64,000 nt of DNA. Source: Eubacteriaceae bacterium. GTDB taxonomy: Bacteria; Bacillota; Clostridia; Lachnospirales; Lachnospiraceae. This document shows positions 16,500-26,235 of this stretch, in pieces; the first letter of the stretch is position 1; each line of letters opens with the position of its first letter. Where the stretch lies: assembly GCA_910574895.1 (NCBI GenBank), contig CAJTDQ010000002.1, positions 248,001 to 312,000 of the forward strand, written 5' to 3'. A program made the position numbers and the translations under genes. The notes under the pieces were generated by a model, which was not told the origin of the DNA, searched no databases, and worked only from the letters and a program-made list of their open reading frames with translations.

Positions 16500-17219
16500 T
16501 TAATGCTTGTTTATAACCGTATTAAGCAACTCTCCATACCCCGTTTCTGCCAAATAATTAATACTCTCATCCTGATTTTTAATATCTCTACATATGTACT
16601 CATCTTTTTTACTTGTTCTATATCTACTCACCTTATAAATAAAGCTATTAATTGTTTTCCTTAAATGTTTTTCTTCACTTTTGTTTATTTTTAATGAATG
16701 ATATAACTCAATGATTTCTTGAGGAAAATCTCTTCCACCTTCACAGCAGTTAGAATATATATAATATCCACAAGTAAATATTGGAAGATAATACATTGCT
16801 TTTTCCATCCCTGTTTTATTGTTCTCATTTACTTTTAGAACATCTATGATATCAACCAATGACCTTTTTACAATTTCATATTTTTCTCGTTCTATATTAG
16901 TCGTAATTATATAATAAAACATCATTAAATTATTTATTGCCCTAATATAATTTTGCAGAAAAATATTGCTATATATGCAAATTTCACCTACAAACTTAAA
17001 GTTTTCTTTCATGACAAACTTGTATCCATTTGTTCCAATCATCACACGGAGAATATTTTCCATATTCTTTTGCTTAATACTAGTTTTTCTTAAAATACTC
17101 ACAACTCCTATAGCTAAAACTATTTGGATAATAATATAATAATATTTATAAAATAGAGAAAAAACACACATCCAATGATTAGCGTTATAACATTGAATAA
17201 ATTCAAAATAAACGTACAT
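16500..17219 (-). CDS. Unknown protein, possibly the 3' half of a frameshifted membrane protein
   Basis: Up to 239 residues. The first 50 overlap the upstream gene by 100 bases and include a hydrophobic stretch (about 25-43). The rest is soluble and helical, ending CRDIKNQDESINYLAETGYGEL. No good ribosome site is seen at the ATG at 17219 or at the internal ATG near 17063. The hydrophobic segment overlaps, in another frame, the last helix of the upstream protein. A single-base shift in the AT-rich tract at 17120-17160 would therefore join both into one protein of roughly 480-500 residues. No family recognised. It sits at the edge of a probable defence island. Either a translationally coupled second gene or a broken one. 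Confidence 0.5.
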   Translation of the reverse strand: MYVYFEFIQCYNANHWMCVFSLFYKYYYIIIQIVLAIGVVSILRKTSIKQKNMENILRVMIGTNGYKFVMKENFKFVGEICIYSNIFLQNYIRAINNLMMFYYIITTNIEREKYEIVKRSLVDIIDVLKVNENNKTGMEKAMYYLPIFTCGYYIYSNCCEGGRDFPQEIIELYHSLKINKSEEKHLRKTINSFIYKVSRYRTSKKDEYICRDIKNQDESINYLAETGYGELLNTVINKH

Positions 17220-18037
17220 TTATTGTATAACTCATCATTTTTGCCTATGTTTTCTGTATATATTACCATTTTAACTTTCTTTATATATCTATACACAATT
17301 TTTTTATTTACAAATTTATGTATCAAATAAGGTAAGCAACTATGTATATCACTATAAACATCTCCATCATACTCTAACAAATTATTATTCCAATAATCTT
17401 CATATAATTTATTTAAAGCCCCTTTTTCTGCTTTATTATCATCTAAAGCTATAATCCCAACAACCAGAATAATATATGTTCCCCAACATATTACAATAAA
17501 TATAGAACTTATATATGTAACCATTAGAACCGCATCTAGAAACATTTCCAAATTATATTCTTGTAAAAGAAATGTACATACTATACTAACTAATGTAAAC
17601 ATTATTATAAAATTATATGAAAGATATATTTTATATTTCTTTAAAATACTTTTTGCATTAAAACTAAAATTATATTTTTTAGTAGATAGTGTCACAAAAA
17701 ATATTATTACAGATATAGCAATTGCAACAAACGCAACAACTATTTGTTCAATATCATTTATATTTTCTAACAAACAATAACAATATTCTTCATTAAATAT
17801 ACATATTAAACAAAACACTAAAAACGTAGTAAAAAATACTATTAGATATATAGGTACTCTATTGATAAATCGTATAAATTTATTGCCGTCCCCACGATTA
17901 TATTGTAATACTGGTCTATGTTTAAAAATATACTTTTCTTTCTTCGACACACCCCTATCTAGTAAATTTGTAATTATAAATAGGATAATAAATAAAAATT
18001 GATAATAAAATAAATATAATAACTCAATGTTCTCCAT
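17120..18037 (-). CDS. Multi-pass membrane protein of unknown function
   Basis: The 305-residue protein has helices at about 9-25, 66-84, 98-117, 136-155, 163-185 and 283-302. A soluble stretch at about 190-280 contains YEDYWNNNLLEYDGDVYSDIHSCLPYLI-type polar sequence. The ATG follows GGGAGAAAG. It is close to the next frame downstream and may be one gene with it (see 16500-17219). Together with the RhuM-like and nuclease-STAND genes upstream it forms an AT-rich block between purF and rlmD that looks acquired. I do not recognise a family. Confidence 0.6.
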   Translation of the reverse strand: MENIELLYLFYYQFLFIILFIITNLLDRGVSKKEKYIFKHRPVLQYNRGDGNKFIRFINRVPIYLIVFFTTFLVFCLICIFNEEYCYCLLENINDIEQIVVAFVAIAISVIIFFVTLSTKKYNFSFNAKSILKKYKIYLSYNFIIMFTLVSIVCTFLLQEYNLEMFLDAVLMVTYISSIFIVICWGTYIILVVGIIALDDNKAEKGALNKLYEDYWNNNLLEYDGDVYSDIHSCLPYLIHKFVNKKIVYRYIKKVKMVIYTENIGKNDELYNKCTFILNLFNVITLIIGCVFFLYFINIIILLSK

Positions 18038-18341
18038 ATGTATCTTTCTCCCTATCTGAAATAAAAAATTCCTAAAACCAAAGAGCTTTAAACAACTTGT
18101 GTTTCAAATACCTTTTAGTACTTTATATTTCGTATATTGTTACTCATCATAAAAATTTAATCGGCTTATAAAAATACCTTGTCATTTCTTAACTTTTTCC
18201 TTTCACCTTATATCCCATTCTTAAATACTATTTTTCATCAATACCACACTCTCAACATATTCATCGTTGTCCAACTCAGATTTCCACTAACATCTAAAAA
18301 CTTCTTTATATCTTATCATTTACATCAATACACTTTTGGAT
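18038..18341. other. Intergenic stretch, little recognised
   Basis: About 300 bases between the RhuM-like gene and the membrane-protein gene, both minus strand. Very AT-rich, with no convincing terminator stem, no coding frame with a ribosome site and no repeat shared with the rest of the window. It probably holds the promoter of the membrane-protein gene, but no hexamer pair stands out. Confidence 0.4.
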
Positions 18342-19364
18342 TCAATTTTTACCTTTTTTCTTTATTCTACTGTGAATTTGTTTAATACTTTCCAAGTATT
18401 CCTCTTCAACTAGTGATAAGCTCTGTTCCTGATATTTCCTATATTCTTCTGTTGCTTTTTCAATTGCCTGTGCATGACTAATCGTTCCGGCTCCTTGCAA
18501 CACTTTTTCACCTGTAGTTTTTAAAACATTATCAAGGTGCTCCACATAATCTGCCATATACATAGGATTGTGGCGCATAGCTTGAATCTCCGCAAAATCA
18601 AAATATCCCGATACAATATTATTTAGAATCTTTAACTCTTCACCATTGAGATAATTTTTTGCAATACTGATATCTTTCAATACAGGAAAATCACCAGAAA
18701 AACTTTTCAATCCCATAAAAGGCTGACTGGCGTCCACACGCTCGTATATAACTTCTGCTGCTGTATGTCCATGTGCTGCATAGTGTAATTTATTTTGTAC
18801 CATTTTGAAAAATGCAATAGATTCACTACTCTTAGGATTATAATCAACACTTGTTGCATAAAGGTCAAGTACTTGCCGGTACATAACTTTTTCAGATGAG
18901 CGTATATCCCGAATACGGTCTAATAACTCTTTCCAGTAATTACCGCCACCCAAATTTTTCAGCCGTTCATCATCCATTGTAAAGCCTTTTATCATGTACT
19001 CTTTTAATCGTTCGGTAGCCCACCGACGGAAATTTGTAGCAATCTTGGATTTCACTCTATATCCAAGGGAAATAATCATATCAAGATTATAATGCGTTGT
19101 ATTATAGTTTTTTCCGTCAGCCGCAGTTGTTCGGAATTTCCGAACAACTGATTCTTCATCCAATTCTTCCTCTTCAAAAATATGCTTGATATGCTCACTG
19201 ATATTAGATTTACTGGTTTGGTAAAGCTCACATAATTGTGCCTGCGTAAGCCAAACAGTCTCATCTTCAAATTTAACATCTATTTTCGTCTGCCCATCAT
19301 CCGTTTGATATATGATGATTTCACTCCCTATAATATTTAGATTATCTTTGTTGTTCTCCGCCAT
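18342..19364 (-). CDS. RhuM-family protein
   Basis: The 340-residue protein begins with a Bro/KilA-like or RhuM N-terminal domain: ETVWLTQAQLCELYQTSKS at about 36-54, then VVRKFRTTAADGKNYNT and YNLDMIISLGYRVKS. This is followed by a helical region with VMYRQVLDLYATSVDY and a C-terminal part with HPM-like NPMYMADYVEHLD. RhuM proteins (originally named from a Salmonella pathogenicity island) are common in mobile and defence islands; their biochemical role is unclear. The gene starts 42 bases after the nuclease-STAND gene ends and is probably cotranscribed with it. An AAAGGAG site precedes the ATG. Family call is firm; function is not. Confidence 0.85.
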   Translation of the reverse strand: MAENNKDNLNIIGSEIIIYQTDDGQTKIDVKFEDETVWLTQAQLCELYQTSKSNISEHIKHIFEEEELDEESVVRKFRTTAADGKNYNTTHYNLDMIISLGYRVKSKIATNFRRWATERLKEYMIKGFTMDDERLKNLGGGNYWKELLDRIRDIRSSEKVMYRQVLDLYATSVDYNPKSSESIAFFKMVQNKLHYAAHGHTAAEVIYERVDASQPFMGLKSFSGDFPVLKDISIAKNYLNGEELKILNNIVSGYFDFAEIQAMRHNPMYMADYVEHLDNVLKTTGEKVLQGAGTISHAQAIEKATEEYRKYQEQSLSLVEEEYLESIKQIHSRIKKKGKN

Positions 19365-19406
19365 TCAGGCTCCTTTCTGTTTTCTATTCTTTCATGTATT
19401 TTTAAA

Positions 19407-22400
19407 TCACCCTCTTAAGATTTCATCAATTTGTTCAGATTCAATTCGCTCTTTTAAATAATTAATTTGTGTTTCGATATAATTTTTATGTTTTATCCAT
19501 TTTAAACCTATGAGGCTTGGAAGCAATGATTCAAGGAACATAATCCAAGCAGAATACATAGGTACTGCACTACCCGACCAACTCCAGGAAGTAGGTGTTA
19601 ATGGTATCCTTTCAAAATCTTCAAACAATGGATTATTTTCAAGGAACAACAAAACATATTCCTTTTTTCTTTCGACTTTTAATTTCGATATAACTGAAAA
19701 TAGGCAGTACATTTTTGTTTCATCATTGGAAAACAGTTGAATGCATTGCCGAATCCACTTGTCTTGTCTTCCCAATAGATTTTTCCCATTTTGGGTTGGT
19801 AATAATAAAGATTCCAAAAAACATGGTACTGATATCTTGGGAAACCGACAATTCTTCAATAGCTGTTCAAAAATCTTATTATATATATGTCTAAAATCAT
19901 TCAAATCAAAAAAACAACGATGCCTTTCTTGATGGTCACTAAAAGAGCCATTATTTTTATTTATTAAATAACCTATATATTTGTCTAGTATAGAAGGTCT
20001 AACCAAATATATTTCTTTCAAAAACTGTCCGTTATAATCAGAGTGATTATCATACGACAACATGGCACAATAAATTTCTTCAAGCAATTCCAAATTACAA
20101 TTATATTTTTGAATTACTTCCTGCGGCGTATTATGATAACTATTAAATAGTAAATCAAAATAAATGTGCACTATAAAAGGTGAATACTCCATCTTAGTTA
20201 AAATAATTTTACTTCCCTTTATCAATGCTTGCTCATCTATTATATTATACTTCTCAAGAAAATCTACATCACGCATTGATGATGAAGTAATGTCTCTGTC
20301 AGAAGTATCTTGCAAAAAGTTGTAGAGTCCATGTAGATGATTTTGGGTAATTAACTCTGGCAATAATTCATGATAATAGGCATACAACCAAGCATTTTTT
20401 TGACTATATTCTCCACTAATAATAATTTGATACACTTCTGAATCGGACAATAAGGAGAAAAGTATGCTCACCAAATGATATGGATGTAAATTGTTTGGTG
20501 TATCTTTTTCTATATAATACTTAATTGCACCAACATAGTAATCTTTTTTAGGAAAAATAGCGTCAAAGGCAATTCCTAATCCGTCTCCAACTTCCCAAGA
20601 TGCATGCCCATCAAGTTCGGAAATATCATTACAAACATCAATTAACTTCTTGAACATTTCTAAATCAGACTTAGAAACGTATTGAACAATTGCTTGCCGT
20701 TTTAGTTGTTTGCGTTCTTCATAATTAACATCTTTTTTATAATCTGGTCCTTTAAGAAGAATATATAGTTGAAAATATTCTCCTTCGAAATATTGAGCAA
20801 ATACTGATTCACAAGAAAGGTTCATACAACTAAAAGCATGCACTATTCTGTTCACTAAAACACAATTTTCTAATTCATCTGGCGGAAAATATGACTCCAA
20901 AATTGATTCAATATATTTTAAGTCAAATTGTAAAACTGGAATACTTATATCCTCAATAGTACCACCATAAGAACTAAGAATTTTCCTAACTTTTGCTCTA
21001 TACCTTTCAATTTCACACAAAGATGATAAAGATTCCCATATTAGCTTTCTATATTTTTCAACACCTTCAGATATGGCTAATGGAATTTGATATATGGTTA
21101 ATGTATTCTTTCGTCCTCCCTCCACTGGTGAAAAATGTAATTTTAAAAATTCTTCTGCTATTTGTAAAAAAAGAGTAGCAACAGATTCTTGTTTCCAGTC
21201 ATCTGAATATTCTTTCATCTTCTCAAAAAAAGTTATTTGTGTGTAAAAACCATAGTGTGCAGAATCCTTATTAATACCAAAATATAGATTAACTGCATGA
21301 TAAAATTCCATATATAAATCTGGTCGCTTAAAATAATACTGAAAAAACAAATCACTGGCTGTTGGTATGTCAATCATATCTGCAAAACCACCAAGAATTT
21401 TGATGATATCATCTGTTACATTCTGGTAGTTTTTTCCTTTCTCAGTATCAATATCACACCATTCACAAATCACTTCTTCTTCAGATTCAATTTTATTTTG
21501 CAAAATCAGAAGTGTTTCGGTGGGATTAATACGAAAAAACACTTTGACAAATTCGAAGAAAACTGGCGATTTTTCTGTTGATAATTCATCCCATAATAAT
21601 TTTATTTCTTTCTCAACAAAATTGAAAAGAGTTTCATTTCTAAATATATTAAGCAATGTATTAACGGAAGAGATGGTTCGCTCTCTATAACTTTGAAAGC
21701 AAGCTTTAAGCATTTCCGACAAACCAAGTAGTTTTTTATCAAAGAAAACATATTTTAACAAATAATTAGATAAACATTGCTCAGAAAAACGAACGGCTTT
21801 ATCATTGCAAATATCGACAATTTCCTGCTCGTGAAGCATACGGACGTTTTCAATAAAATCATCTCGATTTAAGCCTTTCTCCTTTAAAATCGGCAAAAAT
21901 GCATCAATGTGTTCCAAATGAATCGCTTCTAGAAAAGCAACTATACCAGCAGTTCTACACATGTTTTTATTGACAAGTAATTGATTATCCTCTAAAAAAG
22001 ATCCATAATAATCTTCATATAATTGTGACACATCATTAATAGATTCCAAACGATTTGAATTGCACGCTACTTTCCCTGCAAGTATAGCAATACGAGCATT
22101 TCCCTCTGCAATTCTTATGATCCTTTCTTGATATTCTTGATTTAGAATGCCCAATGACGTTTCGAGCAATTTCTTAATCTCTTCATCCGAAAATACATTT
22201 ATGTTTACGATTTCATACAAAGTAATTTCTCGAACATCCTTTATTACTTTCTGAAGTGCATAATCCCTCACTGTAATAAGTATTTTTACGTTATATCCCT
22301 CTGGCTTCATACTAACATAACGAATAATATGCTGCAATCCCGACAATTGATTTGCATCATCAATAAAAAGAAAATAGTTTCCGGGTCTGTCTATAAAAAG

Positions 22401-23150
22401 TTTCAAATCCTCATATATTGGTAACGCATTACTGTGAATGCAGTAAATCTTTTCATTGTTAGTATCTGAGTGATTTTTCACATAATGCAAAGCTAAACGA
22501 GTTTTTCCCGTACCTGCTGAGCCGTTGAGTATAACAACATCCACTTTCAGATAAGCCTCGCCAATATCTTTAAATTCCTTTTCCCTAAATAAAAATTTAG
22601 TATCAATTGGCGCCGCCATTCTATTTGAATTATAACTATTAATAAAATCGTCATACGATTGAATTTGCCCCGAACTTATTGATATTCCCAAAAAATCACG
22701 TGAAAGATTATGATGGAAAAGATATATGTCTTCCGCAAGCTTATCAATCCCGATAACTGTAAGCTTGATTCCAATATCTTCACATAAAACTTTTACCTTA
22801 CTATCTTGAAGAGGTGTAAGATTTGATGAAGTATGGCAATAAATAATTTCAGAAATTTTATCATGCGGAATGCCCGTCTTTGATGTATCAAGACATTTTT
22901 CAAGGTCATCCTTAATTTTTGCAAATAAGTTTGTCTTTTGAGTTGTGTATTCTACAAAAACATACTTTCCATTTGATGCAATAAAATAAGTATCTGGTGT
23001 CCCTAGAGTGGTCTTTCGTGTACCCGCTTCTCCACCAAGAGATACTATATTAGGATAGCCAATTTTATATAAATAAGAATCACAAAGATTTTGAAACGAT
23101 CCTGCATCCAGTTGGAGTATTTTTTGTTTGATACTTTCAATATTAGCCAT
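19407..23150 (-). CDS. Nuclease-STAND ATPase, candidate anti-phage protein
   Basis: About 1247 residues from the ATG at 23150, which has an AGAGGTG site; a longer GTG frame adds three. The N-terminus (about 15-110) looks like a PD-(D/E)XK-type nuclease, with Asp in GTPDTYF and then VFVEYTTQK, though Thr replaces the usual Lys. A P-loop NTPase follows: Walker A GSAGTGKT near 210-217 and Walker B YFLFIDDAN near 260-267. The remaining roughly 900 residues are helical and repeat-like, as in sensor domains. Nuclease, STAND NTPase and long C-terminal sensor is the plan of Avs-type defence proteins, which recognise phage proteins and then degrade DNA. No other defence gene except rhuM is adjacent. 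The defence role is inference. Confidence 0.65.
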   Translation of the reverse strand: MANIESIKQKILQLDAGSFQNLCDSYLYKIGYPNIVSLGGEAGTRKTTLGTPDTYFIASNGKYVFVEYTTQKTNLFAKIKDDLEKCLDTSKTGIPHDKISEIIYCHTSSNLTPLQDSKVKVLCEDIGIKLTVIGIDKLAEDIYLFHHNLSRDFLGISISSGQIQSYDDFINSYNSNRMAAPIDTKFLFREKEFKDIGEAYLKVDVVILNGSAGTGKTRLALHYVKNHSDTNNEKIYCIHSNALPIYEDLKLFIDRPGNYFLFIDDANQLSGLQHIIRYVSMKPEGYNVKILITVRDYALQKVIKDVREITLYEIVNINVFSDEEIKKLLETSLGILNQEYQERIIRIAEGNARIAILAGKVACNSNRLESINDVSQLYEDYYGSFLEDNQLLVNKNMCRTAGIVAFLEAIHLEHIDAFLPILKEKGLNRDDFIENVRMLHEQEIVDICNDKAVRFSEQCLSNYLLKYVFFDKKLLGLSEMLKACFQSYRERTISSVNTLLNIFRNETLFNFVEKEIKLLWDELSTEKSPVFFEFVKVFFRINPTETLLILQNKIESEEEVICEWCDIDTEKGKNYQNVTDDIIKILGGFADMIDIPTASDLFFQYYFKRPDLYMEFYHAVNLYFGINKDSAHYGFYTQITFFEKMKEYSDDWKQESVATLFLQIAEEFLKLHFSPVEGGRKNTLTIYQIPLAISEGVEKYRKLIWESLSSLCEIERYRAKVRKILSSYGGTIEDISIPVLQFDLKYIESILESYFPPDELENCVLVNRIVHAFSCMNLSCESVFAQYFEGEYFQLYILLKGPDYKKDVNYEERKQLKRQAIVQYVSKSDLEMFKKLIDVCNDISELDGHASWEVGDGLGIAFDAIFPKKDYYVGAIKYYIEKDTPNNLHPYHLVSILFSLLSDSEVYQIIISGEYSQKNAWLYAYYHELLPELITQNHLHGLYNFLQDTSDRDITSSSMRDVDFLEKYNIIDEQALIKGSKIILTKMEYSPFIVHIYFDLLFNSYHNTPQEVIQKYNCNLELLEEIYCAMLSYDNHSDYNGQFLKEIYLVRPSILDKYIGYLINKNNGSFSDHQERHRCFFDLNDFRHIYNKIFEQLLKNCRFPKISVPCFLESLLLPTQNGKNLLGRQDKWIRQCIQLFSNDETKMYCLFSVISKLKVERKKEYVLLFLENNPLFEDFERIPLTPTSWSWSGSAVPMYSAWIMFLESLLPSLIGLKWIKHKNYIETQINYLKERIESEQIDEILRG

Positions 23151-23187
23151 AATCAACACCTCTACTATTTGAAATCTTTTTGTTCCA

Positions 23188-23419
23188 CTAAATCATCTTA
23201 AAATATCTTAACGCATCTTCGATTGCCTGTTCCTTTTTGGCGGCACTTGTGGAACTTTTGATTTCTTTTCACCTACATTATAATTAATTCGTTCTATCAA
23301 GCCATATTTTCTTTTAACTTGTGCTATATATATTAAGATGCCTTAAGCCCTGTCTGATCTAATACATATTCCTCTATATCAGCGTATGCTGCTTTACTTG
23401 CCACAGCGGTCAGGTCTAA
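23188..23419 (-). pseudogene. Decayed C-terminal tail of RlmD
   Basis: Directly after the rlmD TAG stop the same frame continues LDLTAVASKAAYADIEEY...QTGLKAS before a TAA. A one-base shift then gives YIAQVKRKYGLIERINYN...FKMI ending at 23188. From memory, related clostridial RlmD proteins end with a tail of this type, beginning 'DELDLT'. The present TAG would then be a GAG-to-TAG change, and the second lesion a one-base deletion. The tail is thus lost by two mutations. An alternative is a separate small gene, but no start or ribosome site supports it. Confidence 0.7.
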
Positions 23420-25036
23420 CTAATCCATATTCAATTCCACTTCGATATGTATATCTGAATTAAGTTTAGACAACAAACATACCGTCTCCACATGAACCGT
23501 CTGCCCAAACATATCACACGGTGTCACTTCCCTCACCTTATATCCATTGCCTTCCAGCCACTTCAAGTCCCTCGCCAGCGTAGCACTGTCACAACTCACA
23601 TACACAATACGTTCCGGTGCCATCTCCACCATCGTTTTCAGCAGTACCTCATCGCATCCCTTTCTTGGCGGGTCGACCACAATCACATCCGGTCTGCACT
23701 CTGCCTCTCCCTGATGTTCTTCAAAATACTTCGGTACGACCTCTTCTGCTGCCCCCACCAGAAACTCCGCATTCTGTATGCCATTAATTTCCGCATTGAT
23801 TCTCGCATCCTGTATTGCCTCCGGCACAATCTCAACACCAATTACCTTCTTCGCCGACCTTGCAAGAAATAAAGAAATACTTCCGATTCCACAGTACAAA
23901 TCCCATACAGTCTCATTGCCTGTCAACCCTGCATACTCCAAAGCCTTTCCATACAACTTCTCCGTCTGTGTCGGATTTACCTGAAAGAATGACAATGGCG
24001 AAATTCGAAACTTCACATCACCAATATAATCCTCAATATATCCCGGACCATATAAACTTATAATCTTCTTTCCCAGAATCACATTATTTTTTCTCTTATT
24101 AATGTTAATAGAAATATCGCTCATTCCCGAAATTGTTAATAAACGCTCCACCAATTCTTTAGCATATGGCAGTTCCTCTCCATTAATAACCACACACACC
24201 ATTACCTGCCCGGTCTTTGCACCAATGCGGATTAACACATGCCTAACCAAGCCCTTATGGCTCTTCTCATCATAGGGCTGAATCCCTTTCTCTTCCATAA
24301 ATGTTTTTACCAATTTCATTACACATGCATTCACATCCGACATCACATTTTTCTGTTCTTCTTCATCTGACACAATATCTTCGTTCACCCCAATAACCTC
24401 ATCCGTCAAACAATCAGGCATCACATTCTCACTCCTCTGCATTCCCAACGCACAGGAATCTACCTCCACAATAGAATGCGTTCTGCCTGCATAAAAACCA
24501 CTGGCTATCTGCCCATCACGATTCATCCCTACCGGAAACTGTGCTTTATTTCTGTAATGAAACGGACCATTCTCTTCTTTTCCCTTCAGGCATAGTTCTT
24601 CCATACCCATAATCGGCTTCATCTCAAACTCTGTAATTCCACCAATCCGTTTCAAATTGTTATAAACCTTGTCTTCTTTAAACTTCAACTGCTGTTGATA
24701 GCTCATCGCCTGTAACTGACATCCTCCACAACTGCTGGCTTTCGGACAAAACGGATCAACACGATAAGGTGATGGTTTCACAATCTCAATTAACTTGGCA
24801 AAAGCATAATTCTTCTTTGCTTTCATAATCTTCGCACGCACAATATCGCCAATAACCGTATCTTTCACAAAGAGGGCATAGCCCTCTATCTTACCTATAC
24901 CCTCTCCAGTCATTCCCTGATCTATAATTTCAACTTCTAAAACATCATTCTTATTAAACACTTTATGTAAACCGCCTTGTCCTCTCATTCCCATGCTCTT
25001 CATCAAATTCGAAATATAACTATTTCTTCTGTTCAA
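23420..25036 (-). CDS. rlmD: 23S rRNA (uracil-5)-methyltransferase, RlmD/RlmCD family
   Basis: The protein has up to 538 residues. A TRAM domain lies near the N-terminus (VEIIDQGMTGEGIGKIEGYALFVKD). A four-Cys iron-sulfur motif CPKASSCGGCQLQAM follows. The SAM-binding core carries VWDLYCGIGSISLFLA, then VDPPRKGCDE and the catalytic loop YVSCDSATLARDL. It methylates U residues of 23S rRNA. The annotated TTG start at 25036 has no good ribosome site; internal ATGs near 25003-24988 or a GTG near 24960 are plausible. The C-terminal tail found in relatives has been cut off by a nonsense codon, but all catalytic motifs are upstream of it, so activity may be kept. It lies just downstream of the YhaM-like gene. 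Confidence 0.88.
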   Translation of the reverse strand: MNRRNSYISNLMKSMGMRGQGGLHKVFNKNDVLEVEIIDQGMTGEGIGKIEGYALFVKDTVIGDIVRAKIMKAKKNYAFAKLIEIVKPSPYRVDPFCPKASSCGGCQLQAMSYQQQLKFKEDKVYNNLKRIGGITEFEMKPIMGMEELCLKGKEENGPFHYRNKAQFPVGMNRDGQIASGFYAGRTHSIVEVDSCALGMQRSENVMPDCLTDEVIGVNEDIVSDEEEQKNVMSDVNACVMKLVKTFMEEKGIQPYDEKSHKGLVRHVLIRIGAKTGQVMVCVVINGEELPYAKELVERLLTISGMSDISININKRKNNVILGKKIISLYGPGYIEDYIGDVKFRISPLSFFQVNPTQTEKLYGKALEYAGLTGNETVWDLYCGIGSISLFLARSAKKVIGVEIVPEAIQDARINAEINGIQNAEFLVGAAEEVVPKYFEEHQGEAECRPDVIVVDPPRKGCDEVLLKTMVEMAPERIVYVSCDSATLARDLKWLEGNGYKVREVTPCDMFGQTVHVETVCLLSKLNSDIHIEVELNMD

Positions 25037-25061
25037 AACACATCTTCACAGTTCTCTAAAT

Positions 25062-26012
25062 TTACTCCGTTGTCCTTCTTATATTGCTCTCCAACAACCG
25101 ATTATATCCAAGCCACTCGCCCGCACCTGCCATACTGTTGCTATCAAAGATCTCTTTCATCGTCTCCATCTTCGCATCCGTATTATCAGCAAAATTCAGT
25201 GCCAACGCCTCAATTAATGCCGGTTTCTTTGGAGAACCATATTCCAGTTCGCCATGATGTGCGAGAATACAATGCTTCAATTCATTCGCCTGCTTTTTCG
25301 GAAAATCAGGAATTGTTGCAATAATCTTTGACACCATTTCTGAACCCATAACAATATGTCCTAACAACTGACCTGCATCTGTATAATCATTCGCCGGAAA
25401 ATCTGACAACTCATACACCTTTCCAATATCGTGACAGATCGCCGCAGTCAGCAATAAATCTCTATTTAAAATCGGATATTGTTTTGTATAAAAATCACAC
25501 AGCTTCGTTACTGCCAGTGTATGTTCCAGCAATCCGCCAATAAATCCATGATGAACGCTCTTTGCTGCAGAATGTTTTTTGAATGCTTCTGCAAACTTTG
25601 AGTCATCAATAAATAAAACAGTTAAAACCTGCTTGTAAAACGGGTTATTAACACTGGCAATGAATTTTAACAGTTCTGTCATCATTTCATCCATGTTTTT
25701 ATCAGTACAAGGTAAATAATTCGATGGGTCCACGCTGTCCTCACTAATCTTTCTTGCTCTCTTGATACTTAACTGTGTCTGCCCATTAAATACTGTTACG
25801 TCACCATGAACTTCTACATAATCCAGAGCCTCAAAGTCTTCTATACCCATCGAACCCGGATCCCAGATTTTTGCATCTAACTGTCCTGTTTTATCCTGCA
25901 AAATAACATTCTCATATTCCTTACCTGTCTTTGTCATTGCACTGGTTTTCTGCTTGCACAAATATATTTCCTGTATTCTCTCTCCCTCACGCAGTGTTTC
26001 GATATATTTCAT
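25062..26012 (-). CDS. yhaM: YhaM-like 3'-5' exoribonuclease (OB-fold and HD domains)
   Basis: The 316-residue protein has an N-terminal OB-fold (about 1-105, YENVILQDKTGQLDAKIWD, VEVHGDVTVFNGQTQLSI). An HD domain follows with HHGFIGGLLEHT (about 153-164), ICHDIGKVYEL (about 190-200) and LAHHGELEYGSPK (about 247-259). That is the family layout of YhaM, which degrades short RNA and DNA from the 3' end. The ATG follows GAGGAGG. It precedes rlmD on the same strand and is divergent from mutS2; the 26013-26235 gap must hold both promoters. Confidence 0.85.
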   Translation of the reverse strand: MKYIETLREGERIQEIYLCKQKTSAMTKTGKEYENVILQDKTGQLDAKIWDPGSMGIEDFEALDYVEVHGDVTVFNGQTQLSIKRARKISEDSVDPSNYLPCTDKNMDEMMTELLKFIASVNNPFYKQVLTVLFIDDSKFAEAFKKHSAAKSVHHGFIGGLLEHTLAVTKLCDFYTKQYPILNRDLLLTAAICHDIGKVYELSDFPANDYTDAGQLLGHIVMGSEMVSKIIATIPDFPKKQANELKHCILAHHGELEYGSPKKPALIEALALNFADNTDAKMETMKEIFDSNSMAGAGEWLGYNRLLESNIRRTTE

Positions 26013-26235
26013 CTATTCCTCCTCATTCTGAATCATTCACAATACAATATTTCTATTTCTTAATTTCTTTTTTATTCCATTGCTAAATGTTTTATAAGCA
26101 CCCCCTACTGATAATCTGTCTTAATTTCATGCTCTTTTACTAATTAATACAGTTTACTTTTAGGGATATTTCAGCTAAACTTTATTATAATTGATAATGA
26201 TATTAAATACAAGAATTAGAGCACTAGGAGGCATT

